From the NCBI GenBank assembly GCA_964541895.1, contig CAZISM010000040.1:1-42105 (forward strand): a DNA stretch of 42,105 nt. The letters are read 5' to 3'. Within the stretch, counting starts at the first letter, position 1; the number at the start of each line of letters is the position of its first letter. This DNA comes from CAZISM01 sp964541895. Lineage in GTDB: Bacteria > Zhuqueibacterota > Zhuqueibacteria > Residuimicrobiales > Residuimicrobiaceae. Position numbers and translations under genes: made by a program. Shown piece by piece: positions 31,438 to 39,580 of the stretch. The notes beneath the pieces are model-generated. The model made no database searches. It had not been told where the DNA came from and saw nothing but the letters and a program-made list of their open reading frames with translations.

Positions 31438-34194
31438 ATGAAAACCTTGACTACGGTTTTAGTATTAGGCGCGGTGCTGATCGCTGCCGGCCAGACGCCG
31501 TTGGTCGAGATCACCGAACCGGTAGCCACCGGGTTCGCGGTGTACACTCCGCAGCCGGTCACGGTCACGCCCCATGCGCCGGCTTGTGACGTCGGGGCGC
31601 AATTGGAAAAGGTGACCAATCTGAAAGCCTTTACCCTGTCGGAGCAGGCGCGCGCGCTGTTGCAGAAAAACCGCTTTGTGGTCACCCCGGCCCGCAGGCC
31701 GCTCTACATGAGCAGCACCACCGGCTATAACGAACTGTTCGATCTCTATTGCGAGAATCGCGACAACGGTGTACCCAATTTCATCACTACCGACGCGCTG
31801 CTGCACACCTATCACCTCTGCTTCGATTACATTCTGCGAACCTGTGAAGAACAGCGCTTTATCGCGCAACTCAGCCAGTTGCTGGATGGCCTGCTCAACG
31901 AAACCATCAGGCAGCTGGCCGCCGGCCGGGAGACCGACGTGCGCAGCAGCCTGAATTTGAATCTCAACTATCTCATCGTCGCCAGGAAACTTCTGGACAG
32001 CACCTATGTGGAACCCATCAACGGCGGGCCCTATCTGCAGGAACTTGGCCTCATTGCCGGAGCTGGCGGGCTTGCCGAGTCGCCCCTGTTCGGCTATAAC
32101 GAAGATTATTCCCAGTACATCGTACGCGGCCATTATACCAGAACAGCACAACTGCGTCGCTACTTTTTGAGCATGATGTGGCTGGGTCGCATGACCTTTT
32201 CCTGCGAAAACGCGCAAGACCCGGTGAGCCGGACCGCTACGCGCAGCGCTTTGCTGCTGCTGCAAGCCATGCAGCGCCTGCAGATCAACAGCCATTCGGC
32301 CATGACGGTATGGGACGAAATCTATCAACCCACTGTATTTTTCGTCGGCAAAAGCGACGACATCAATCCGCTCAATTATCTGCCACTGATCGACCAGGTG
32401 TATGGACCGGACTGGCCGGCCAAAACGCCGGACCTGTTTCAAGATGCCGGTCTGCTCGACACGTTTTTCAGCAAAACCGAATCCCTGCCCAGCGCCGCCA
32501 TCCCCTATCCGGGACAGCCGGACAAGGGCTTTCGCTTCATGGGCCAGCGCTTTATACCCGACTCGTGGATGTTCAGCGAGCTGGTGTTCCCCAAAGTGCC
32601 GAGCCGGTTCATGCCCACCGGCCTGGATGTGATGCAGATTCTGGGCAGCACACGGGCCTATGACCATTTGCCGGAAAAAGATAAAATGGATCCGGCTTAT
32701 CACCTGCAACTGGATAAATTAAAAACGGAATTCGCCGGCTATCCGGCAGCCGCCTGGGCGCAAAACCTCTACTGGAACTGGTTGTATACGCTCATGCCGT
32801 TGCTTACGGTCAAAGGCGAAGGCTATCCGGAATTCATGCGCACCCTGGCCTGGCAGGACAAAGACCTGTTCTGCGCCCTCGCGTCCTGGGCTGAGCTGCG
32901 TCACGACACTATACTCTACGCCAAACAGAGCGGCACCAAAACCGGTCTGCCGCCCACGGCGCTGACCGTGCAAGGCTACGTCGAACCCAATCCGCATCTC
33001 TTTAGCCGACTGGCCAGCCTGGCGGCGTTTATGAAAGAGGGCCTGGCAACGCGAGCACTGTTGTTCTCTGACTTTGCACCGACCCTGGATCTCTTCATCG
33101 CAACTTGTTTACAGCTCAAAGAGATCGCCGAGAAAGAGTTGGCGGACGAACCGCTCACCAGCGTCGATTATGCCTTGATCTTTGACATGGGCAAAACGCT
33201 GTATCGTATCGCCACGTTTGGCAAAGCCGGCGGCGAAGGGCCGTCGTATCATGCCGAACGCGAGGGGCTGGAGCCCATGCCGGTCATAGCCGACGTTCAC
33301 ACCGACGCCAATTCCGGCCAGGTGCTTGAAGAAGGCACCGGCTATCCCTATGCGATTTATGTGCTGTGCCATATCGAGGGGCAGGCGGTGCTGACGCGCG
33401 GCGCCGGCTACAGCTATCACGAATTCACCTGGCCCATGATCGACCGCCTCACGGATGAAAAATGGCGCAAACAATTGACCTCCAATAATCCGCCGTCACC
33501 ACCGTCCTGGTGCAGCAGTTTTGTGTCCGACCTGCCGGCCTGGAATGCTTTACCCACGTTCTATCAGTGGCAAAAGCCCAACGCCTTCATCTTTCAGGCT
33601 CTGGTTGACTCGGCTCCATACGAGCTGGAAATCGGTGATTCTCTGCACCTGGTGATTCGCAGCGGCCAGGAAATAAATATCCAGCCGCCCAGGATACACA
33701 TCTCGTCCCAAACCGGGAGCTGGAGCGTTACCAATATCAAAAAAGCAGAAAATCAGTGGCCTGCTACGTTTACAGCCAGTTATTATACCGGCGCTCTGCC
33801 GGCCGGTCTCTATTACATTAACATCGCCCTTCCTGCACAGGGCGACACCTTGCGCTATCGCAGCCATTTTTATCTATCGACAGCCACCGCAGTGCCCTCG
33901 CTTCAGGCCAGACCGCAAATGATCGATCTCTCAGCCAACTGGCCCAATCCCTTCAACAACAGCACCATGTTCATTCTCGATCTGCCGGCAGCCCAGGAGG
34001 TGACCATCAACGTCTATAACCTCAAAGGCGAGCTGGTAAAGACCTTGCTGCACGGTCGACACCCGGCAGGCCGGCTGCCATTGCACTGGGACGGCAGCGA
34101 CTCTAAAGGACGTATAATGCCAAGCGGTACCTATCTTGTCCGCTGTCTCACAGACAAGGAACACATCGCACATTCACTCACTCTCATCAAGTAG
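31438..34194 (+). CDS. DUF3160 secreted protein with type IX-style sorting domain
   Basis: A 918-residue protein starting at the ATG at 31438 after AAGGAG, with a signal peptide (MKTLTTVLVLGAVLIAAGQ). The DUF3160 region covers roughly residues 60-740: LSEQARALLQKNRFVV, YNELFDLYCENRDNGVPNFITTDALLHTYHLCFDYIL, GQRFIPDSWMFSELVFPKVPSR, LKTEFAGYPAAAWAQNLYWNWLYTLMPLL. A beta domain (LEIGDSLHLVIRSGQEINI) follows, then a sorting domain with the variant ANWPNPFNNSTMFILDLP, VYNLKGELVKTLLHG and MPSGTYLVRCLTDKEH. DUF3160 is widespread in FCB bacteria and related lineages but has no known biochemical role. It heads a three-gene unit with the next gene 13 nt downstream and lies just behind the serpins. Confidence 0.9.
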   Translation: MKTLTTVLVLGAVLIAAGQTPLVEITEPVATGFAVYTPQPVTVTPHAPACDVGAQLEKVTNLKAFTLSEQARALLQKNRFVVTPARRPLYMSSTTGYNELFDLYCENRDNGVPNFITTDALLHTYHLCFDYILRTCEEQRFIAQLSQLLDGLLNETIRQLAAGRETDVRSSLNLNLNYLIVARKLLDSTYVEPINGGPYLQELGLIAGAGGLAESPLFGYNEDYSQYIVRGHYTRTAQLRRYFLSMMWLGRMTFSCENAQDPVSRTATRSALLLLQAMQRLQINSHSAMTVWDEIYQPTVFFVGKSDDINPLNYLPLIDQVYGPDWPAKTPDLFQDAGLLDTFFSKTESLPSAAIPYPGQPDKGFRFMGQRFIPDSWMFSELVFPKVPSRFMPTGLDVMQILGSTRAYDHLPEKDKMDPAYHLQLDKLKTEFAGYPAAAWAQNLYWNWLYTLMPLLTVKGEGYPEFMRTLAWQDKDLFCALASWAELRHDTILYAKQSGTKTGLPPTALTVQGYVEPNPHLFSRLASLAAFMKEGLATRALLFSDFAPTLDLFIATCLQLKEIAEKELADEPLTSVDYALIFDMGKTLYRIATFGKAGGEGPSYHAEREGLEPMPVIADVHTDANSGQVLEEGTGYPYAIYVLCHIEGQAVLTRGAGYSYHEFTWPMIDRLTDEKWRKQLTSNNPPSPPSWCSSFVSDLPAWNALPTFYQWQKPNAFIFQALVDSAPYELEIGDSLHLVIRSGQEINIQPPRIHISSQTGSWSVTNIKKAENQWPATFTASYYTGALPAGLYYINIALPAQGDTLRYRSHFYLSTATAVPSLQARPQMIDLSANWPNPFNNSTMFILDLPAAQEVTINVYNLKGELVKTLLHGRHPAGRLPLHWDGSDSKGRIMPSGTYLVRCLTDKEHIAHSLTLIK

Positions 34195-34207
34195 AAAGGA
34201 ACGCTCT

Positions 34208-37200
34208 ATGATGAATCGCTCTGTCATCGCCGTTTTCCTGCTGGCGCTGTTCTGCACAGTAGTGGCGGGAGATTCAGGAAACATCTCTTCCGCTTTGCTG
34301 CAATCGGCCCAATTGATCCGGCAGGTAGAGTCCGGAACGGCCGGCCCGGGATTTGTTCTGCAGTCGCAACTGACCTCTCTGGGATCCATCAGCGGCAAGG
34401 TGGAAGGTATCGATATAGCCGACATCGGCAAGGTGTATGTCACAGCCTGGACCGACACCCTGTTCAAGGAAGGCTTTCATTACAAGGGGTATGCGCTGGT
34501 CGACTCCAATTTCACCTTTCGCATCGACAGCCTGTCCGCCGGACGTTTTTATGTTAACGCCTGGGGCGAAGGCTATATCGGCCAGTATTATCAGAACACC
34601 AGCGATTTCGGCAGAGCGACCAAAGTGACGGTCACCGCCGGAGCGGTGGCTGAAAATATCAATTTCCGCCTGGAAAAACCGACGCCGGGAACCGGCAAAA
34701 TATCCGGCCGGATCACCGACGCAGCCGGTCATCCCGTCGGCGGGGCTACGGTCTATGCCCATGCCGCAGATGTAGAGTTTTACTATGGCAAGTCCCGGAC
34801 AGATAGAGACGGCCAATATGTCATAGAGCAATTGAGAACCGGCTCCTATGTGGTTCAGGCTTCAGCCGATGGCTATTTGACACAATTCTATGGCATGACG
34901 ACGGATCCTTCTCTGCCCGGAACCGTGGCGGTTGTGGAACCCGAAGAAACAAAACAGATCGATATCGTTTTGAACATAGCCGGTTCGATTTCCGGCCAAA
35001 TTCTCGATCAGAACGGCAAACCCGTCAGCCGCGCCCTGGTGGAAGCCATGCCCGCTTTCAAGGATAGTACCGGTTATTTCCCGGGCAAAGAGGTCTCTTT
35101 CGGCCAGACGAGCACTGACGAAAACGGCCGTTATGTCATCATGGGTCTGGCCAGGGGCACTTATCTGGTTCAGGCTGTGGTCTATGGCGATTGGTCCAAA
35201 GTATACGTCTGGTACCCGGGGACACAGGATGCATCACAAGCCAAGCCGGTGGCGGTTCAGGAGGGAGAGGAAACGACCCATATCGATTTCCGCGTTCGCC
35301 TGCAGAGCGGGGTCGGCTCCCTGTCCGGCCGGGTTTTGGATAAATTGAACCAGCCGATTGCCGGCGCCGGCGTCTACCTGCAAACCGCCTATGAACCCGG
35401 ATTCATTGGCCCCATCATGGGCATGTCCGCTACGTGCGACAGAGAGGGCCGCTTTATTTTCGATCGCGTTCCTGCCGGCGCGTACACGCTCTCCTGCTGG
35501 GCGCAGATCGGCTGGCAGACCGCCTACCGCTGGTGGCCGGATGCCGAGCTTTTGGAAAACGCTCGAGTGATCACGGTTGCTGAAGACAGCGCGGTGACCT
35601 CCATAGATTTTGTCCTGCCCTTGACCGTCGGCCACTCTGCCATCAGCGGCTATGTGCATGACAAGAGCGGCAAACCTCTGCAATGGGCACAAATACAGGT
35701 CACTCCCGCTGTGACCACAGACGACCAGCGCTACTACGCCTGGGCTTCCACCGACAGCAGCGGGTATTACACCGTCAGCCAGCTGACAGCCGGTTCCTAC
35801 CTGATCTATGCCAGCTATTGGGAAAATCAGAGCATGGGACAACAGTGGTGGGATCACAAGGACAGTCTGAACCAGGCCACTCCGTTGCTGCTTGGCGACC
35901 ATGAAAAGCGGGGCAAGGTGGATTTCGATCTGACGGTGCGGCCCATCTATGGCGCGCTCGTCGGCAAGGTCACCGACGCGGCCACCGGGCTGCCTATCCG
36001 TCAGGCCTATATCGAAATCAAGATGGACCACATGGACATGTACATGAGCATGCGACCGTACTGGTTCTATCCCCGTTACGCCTATACCGACGACAACGGC
36101 GAATACGTCATCGAGGGGATGCGCGAAGGCAAGTATGTGCTGGCAGCCTATTGCAACGGCGGCTTTTGCTACTATCCGGATGCCATGGTCAGCAGCCAGG
36201 CCACACCGGTGGCCGTGATCGGCGGCCAAAAAACGGAAGCGAACTTTAAGATGAACCTGCTCAACAACGGTAACGGGGTCATCAGCGGCACCGTGAGCGC
36301 AGATTACGGCATACGCCCCATGGCCCCTGATCAGGGCACCGGCAACAGCACCAGCAGCATCGGCTACGAAACGATTGCCGGCGATCCGCTGGACCATGCC
36401 GTGGTTATCGCCAAACCGGCGATTACAATCGCGCAATGGCCGCAGTCCGAACTGTTTTATACGGCGCTTACGGAAAAAGACGGCTCTTACAAATTAGCCG
36501 GTCTGCCCGCAGGCGAATACTATGTCAAGAGCTTTACGTCGTACCACATGGCCGAGTATTACAACGACGCCATCGATCCCATGAAAGCCGAGCTGGTCAA
36601 GGTTAGCGAAACCGAACCAACCACCGGCATTGATTTTGCTCTGTCGCCGATGTACTATATGTACCTGAAAGAGGGTGGCGCCGTGGATCAACGCTCCACC
36701 AACAGCGCCATGGTATATGGGAATATAACGGACGTCAATGGTACAGCTGTGGCCGATGCCATGATCTATCTCGTCGATGAGCAGGGCAAAGCGGTCGCCT
36801 TTACCAACAGCAACAGCGACGGCAGTTACCAGATCGCCGGTATGACGCCAGGCAATTATACCTTGCAGGTCGGCAAAGTGGGCTATACCACATCCTATAA
36901 CGGCAACGTCAGAACGGCAGAAATGGCGACGCCGGTCAACATCGGCAACAGCGGTTTGAAAGTGGATCTGACTCTGATGCCGCCCACCGCCACCGGTGTG
37001 GATCAGACGCAAACAGGAGCGTTGCCCGAAACCATAGTGCTGCACGGGAACTATCCGAACCCGTTCAATCCGGTCACCCGGATTCGCTTCTCGCTGCCGC
37101 AAGCCATGGAGATTGCCGTCACGGTGCACAACATCCGCGGTGAACTGATCGCCCGACTGGCCCAGGGACGCCTGGAGGCCGGAGCGCATGCCATCACCTG

Positions 37201-37306
37201 GAACGGCCAGGATCAGCAGGGCCGGCAGGCGGCCAGCGGCCTCTATATCTATCGCCTGCAGGCGGCCGGGCTGGTGCGCCACGGCAAAATGCTGCTCGTC
37301 AAATAA
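34208..37306 (+). CDS. Large surface protein with eight carboxypeptidase-regulatory-like repeats and sorting domain
   Basis: A 1032-residue protein starting at the ATG at 34208 (AAGGA 7 nt upstream), with a signal peptide (MMNRSVIAVFLLALFCTVVAG). It is built of about eight CarboxypepD_reg/transthyretin-like beta units, each opening with G-x-I/L-S/V-G and a DxxGxP turn and closing with DxxGxYxxxxLxxGxY. Examples are KISGRITDAAGHPVGGATVYA and SISGQILDQNGKPVSRALVEA. Many units end in aromatic-rich strands (YGDWSKVYVWYP, GWQTAYRWWPD, SMGQQWWDHKDS). The C-terminus is a canonical sorting domain (HGNYPNPFNPVTRIRFSLPQ, VHNIRGELIARLAQG, ASGLYIYRLQAAG). No catalytic module was found, so a structural, adhesive or glycan-binding role at the surface is likely (inference). 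Confidence 0.9.
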   Translation: MMNRSVIAVFLLALFCTVVAGDSGNISSALLQSAQLIRQVESGTAGPGFVLQSQLTSLGSISGKVEGIDIADIGKVYVTAWTDTLFKEGFHYKGYALVDSNFTFRIDSLSAGRFYVNAWGEGYIGQYYQNTSDFGRATKVTVTAGAVAENINFRLEKPTPGTGKISGRITDAAGHPVGGATVYAHAADVEFYYGKSRTDRDGQYVIEQLRTGSYVVQASADGYLTQFYGMTTDPSLPGTVAVVEPEETKQIDIVLNIAGSISGQILDQNGKPVSRALVEAMPAFKDSTGYFPGKEVSFGQTSTDENGRYVIMGLARGTYLVQAVVYGDWSKVYVWYPGTQDASQAKPVAVQEGEETTHIDFRVRLQSGVGSLSGRVLDKLNQPIAGAGVYLQTAYEPGFIGPIMGMSATCDREGRFIFDRVPAGAYTLSCWAQIGWQTAYRWWPDAELLENARVITVAEDSAVTSIDFVLPLTVGHSAISGYVHDKSGKPLQWAQIQVTPAVTTDDQRYYAWASTDSSGYYTVSQLTAGSYLIYASYWENQSMGQQWWDHKDSLNQATPLLLGDHEKRGKVDFDLTVRPIYGALVGKVTDAATGLPIRQAYIEIKMDHMDMYMSMRPYWFYPRYAYTDDNGEYVIEGMREGKYVLAAYCNGGFCYYPDAMVSSQATPVAVIGGQKTEANFKMNLLNNGNGVISGTVSADYGIRPMAPDQGTGNSTSSIGYETIAGDPLDHAVVIAKPAITIAQWPQSELFYTALTEKDGSYKLAGLPAGEYYVKSFTSYHMAEYYNDAIDPMKAELVKVSETEPTTGIDFALSPMYYMYLKEGGAVDQRSTNSAMVYGNITDVNGTAVADAMIYLVDEQGKAVAFTNSNSDGSYQIAGMTPGNYTLQVGKVGYTTSYNGNVRTAEMATPVNIGNSGLKVDLTLMPPTATGVDQTQTGALPETIVLHGNYPNPFNPVTRIRFSLPQAMEIAVTVHNIRGELIARLAQGRLEAGAHAITWNGQDQQGRQAASGLYIYRLQAAGLVRHGKMLLVK

Positions 37307-37323
37307 GCTGATAGGAGTGTATC

Positions 37324-37770
37324 ATGAAACTCAGATTTCTGTTCCTGTTGCCGCTGCTGTTTCTCGGCTGCGATGTCTGGCGATGGATAACCAATCCGGA
37401 CGAGCCGGCCGGCGTAAGCGTGCGGGTGGACCGGGAGGTCTATACGAATCAGGACCAGGTGCAGGTTACCTTTACCAACCACACCGACCAGGCGGTCTAT
37501 CTGGAAGGCTGCAATGTGTTTTATCTGGCCAGCAGAGCCGACAGCGGTTGGACACATACACCGATGATCGTATGTGTCTGGGAAGGGTATGAGAAAAAAA
37601 TCGGCAAGGGCGAGAATTTTCGCGAGTCCTATCCGGCCGATTCATTCCCGGCCGGGGAACACTATTTCTCTGTCACGGTATACTATGGCTGCACGGACGA
37701 CAAACCCATCAGCCAGGCGAAATGTGATCGCCATGAAGTGATTCAGTCGCAGCATTTCTTTAAACGATAA
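37324..37770 (+). CDS. Small lipoprotein with Ig/BsuPI-like beta domain
   Basis: A 148-residue protein 17 nt after the surface protein. The leader MKLRFLFLLPLLFLGC gives a clear lipobox with Cys16. The mature part (VSVRVDREVYTNQDQVQVTFTNHTDQAVYLEGCNVFYLASRADSGWT, then AGEHYFSVTVYYGC) has the strand pattern of a small beta-sandwich, like BsuPI or other NxxxxxV-type Ig-like domains. It contains five Cys after the lipid Cys, enough for disulfides. RBS: GGAG just upstream in ataGGAGtgtatc. Function unknown. The similarity in style to the inhibitor lipoprotein at 27817 suggests, weakly, another envelope inhibitor or binding protein. Confidence 0.8.
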   Translation: MKLRFLFLLPLLFLGCDVWRWITNPDEPAGVSVRVDREVYTNQDQVQVTFTNHTDQAVYLEGCNVFYLASRADSGWTHTPMIVCVWEGYEKKIGKGENFRESYPADSFPAGEHYFSVTVYYGCTDDKPISQAKCDRHEVIQSQHFFKR

Positions 37771-37778
37771 AATGGCGA

Positions 37779-37812
37779 GTCCGGAGTTGCCGCTTGCGCG
37801 GCGACTCTGGAC
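37779..37812. terminator. Long hairpin after the DUF3160/surface-protein operon
   Basis: Arms of 15 nt (37779-37793 with 37798-37812) pair fully with two G-U wobbles around a TTGC loop, 8 nt after the lipoprotein stop. No T-run follows on the plus strand, so it may stop transcription weakly or stabilise the 3' end. Confidence 0.5.
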
Positions 37813-38051
37813 ACCCGCTGATCTCCAGCTGCAACAGGGTAAAACGTCTTGCTGCCCACCATTCTTTTACGATCGATAACCTCTGAGGCATTCAGCGCCA
37901 GCAAGGGCGACTGACCAACCGTCGCATGCACCTTCCTGCCAGTATCACCAAAGCCCCCAAGGCCAATATTTTTCATTGCGGGTGGTCCCGGTGAAAGGCG
38001 GCAATATCCGCATTCAGTAAATGTGCGCTTTCTCCTGTCATAACTCTGCCC

Positions 38052-38080
38052 TTGCTAAAACTGTTTTTTCTTGCTAATTT
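38052..38080 (+). promoter_or_regulatory. Candidate sigma-70 promoter of the leuC-like gene
   Basis: TTGCTA (38052-38057), a 17-bp spacer and TAATTT (38075-38080) lie about 33 bp upstream of the ATG. A by-eye call. Confidence 0.45.
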
Positions 38081-38113
38081 ACCCCACCAATTCCGAAAAG
38101 GAGAGATATTTAA

Positions 38114-39367
38114 ATGGGCCAGACCTTTGCTGAAAAAATTCTCAGCCGCAAAGCCGGCAGAAACGTTGTGCCGGGTGAAATCGTGGAAGTGTCTCCCGAC
38201 ATTGCCATGAGCCATGACAACACCGCCGCCATTGCCAAGACCTTTAAAGAGATCGGGGTAGCGCGAGTCCACGATCCGGAGCGGCATGTGATCATTCTGG
38301 ACCACTGTGTGCCGGCGGCCAATGAAAAATTCGCACAAAATCACAAAGACATTCGCGCCTTTATCAAGGAACAGGGCATAAAGAATTTTTTCGACATCGA
38401 GCGCGGCATCTGCCATCAGGTGTTGCCGGAAGAGGGCTTTGCCCTGCCCGGCACGCTGATCGTTGGTGCGGACTCCCACACCACCACCTATGGAGCCTTT
38501 GGCAGCCTGGCCACCGGCATCGGTCGCAGTGAAATGGCGGTCATCTTTGCCACCGGCAAGATCTGGCTGCGTGTACCGGAGACGCTGAAAATCGTCGTCA
38601 ACGGCCAGTTGCCGGCCGGCGTGACCTCCAAGGATGTCATGCTGAAAATCATCGGCGACTATAGTGTGGACGGCGGTCTGTACCGATCGGTCTGGTTTAC
38701 AGGATCCACGGTCGGGGCTATGAGTTTGGCCAGCCGAATGGTGCTCACCAACATGGCAGTGGAGTTCGGTGCCAAAAACGGTTACATGGAACCGGATTTT
38801 AAAGTACTGGCTTATCTCAAAGATCGCAAACGCAAACTGTTTGAGGTGGTTCGCTCCGATGCGGACGCTCGTTTCGATCAAGTCATCGAAATGGATGTTT
38901 CGGACCTGGAGCCGCAGGTGGCTTGTCCTCATACCGTAGATAATGTCAAGCCGATCTCGGCCGTGGCCGGCACCAAACTGGATCAGGTATTTTTCGGGTC
39001 CTGCACCAATGCCCGTCTGGAGGATTTTGAGGTGGTGGCCGGCGTGCTCAAAGGCAAAAAGGTGCATCGGTCGCTGCGCATGATTGTGATTCCGGCTTCG
39101 CAGCAGGTGTATCTGGAAGCGTTGGAGAAGGGCTATATTCAGATTCTGGCCCAGGCCGGAGCGGTGATCGCCAACACCGGCTGCGGCCCCTGCATGGGCA
39201 ACCACGAAGGCGTGCCGGCCCCTGGCGAACGGGTGCTGAGCACCTCCAACCGCAATTTCAAAGGCCGCTTCGGCTGCAAGGAGGCTGAAGTCTATTTATG
39301 CAGTCCTCTCACCGCGGCGGTCAGCGCCCTGACCGGCGAGATCACAGATTTCAGAAAAATGGCTTAA
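38114..39367 (+). CDS. 3-isopropylmalate dehydratase large subunit family (LeuC/HacA-type aconitase)
   Basis: A 417-residue protein starting at the ATG at 38114 after AAAAGGAGAG. Motifs are MGQTFAEKILSRKAG, LDHCVPAANEKFA, VGADSHTTTYGAFGSLATGIGRSEMA, and the cluster-binding Cys297 (FGSCTNARLEDF), Cys357 and Cys360 (ANTGCGPCMGNHEG) for a [4Fe-4S] cluster. The length of about 420 matches the short, archaeal-type LeuC/homoaconitase group rather than the E. coli enzyme of about 466. It isomerises 2- to 3-isopropylmalate in leucine synthesis, or a related hydroxy-acid. The small subunit (LeuD) is not adjacent: downstream is a convergent helicase gene. Substrate choice among this family cannot be decided from sequence alone. 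Confidence 0.9.
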   Translation: MGQTFAEKILSRKAGRNVVPGEIVEVSPDIAMSHDNTAAIAKTFKEIGVARVHDPERHVIILDHCVPAANEKFAQNHKDIRAFIKEQGIKNFFDIERGICHQVLPEEGFALPGTLIVGADSHTTTYGAFGSLATGIGRSEMAVIFATGKIWLRVPETLKIVVNGQLPAGVTSKDVMLKIIGDYSVDGGLYRSVWFTGSTVGAMSLASRMVLTNMAVEFGAKNGYMEPDFKVLAYLKDRKRKLFEVVRSDADARFDQVIEMDVSDLEPQVACPHTVDNVKPISAVAGTKLDQVFFGSCTNARLEDFEVVAGVLKGKKVHRSLRMIVIPASQQVYLEALEKGYIQILAQAGAVIANTGCGPCMGNHEGVPAPGERVLSTSNRNFKGRFGCKEAEVYLCSPLTAAVSALTGEITDFRKMA

Positions 39368-39580
39368 GCGGCAGACCCCCAAGTCGACGCATTTCTTTTC
39401 AAAATGTCATGTTGAGGCGCAAAGTACAATCGCTATGACATTGTTATGGATGATTTGCAGCGCCAAACCATCTGTTTGCGGATAGGCAACCACACGCACG
39501 ATGAATAAACATCGAGGATGGCAACGTAACGGAGTACTCCTCAGCCTATGCACTCGCCGAAATTTCAAGCATCCCTGTGT

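Larger units (their letters stand above)
37771..38113. other. 343-bp intergenic region
   Basis: It starts with a long hairpin (37779-37812) and ends with a promoter candidate and AAAAGGAGAG ribosome site for the LeuC-like gene. A minus-strand open frame at 37743-37976 has no recognisable family or ribosome site and is not called. Nothing else is supported. Confidence 0.6.

Noticed and set aside
34274..37282. Several long minus-strand frames opposite the repeat protein
   Set aside because: They mirror the repeats of the real gene and have no starts or motifs.
34208..37306. Could the eight repeats be a CRISPR or DNA satellite?
   Set aside because: Similarity is at protein level only; DNA copies are diverged, unequal in length and part of one open frame.
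37743..37976. Minus-strand open frame of 77 codons downstream of the lipoprotein
   Set aside because: No ribosome site, no family resemblance, and it runs through the long hairpin and the end of the lipoprotein gene; kept only as a possible remnant.
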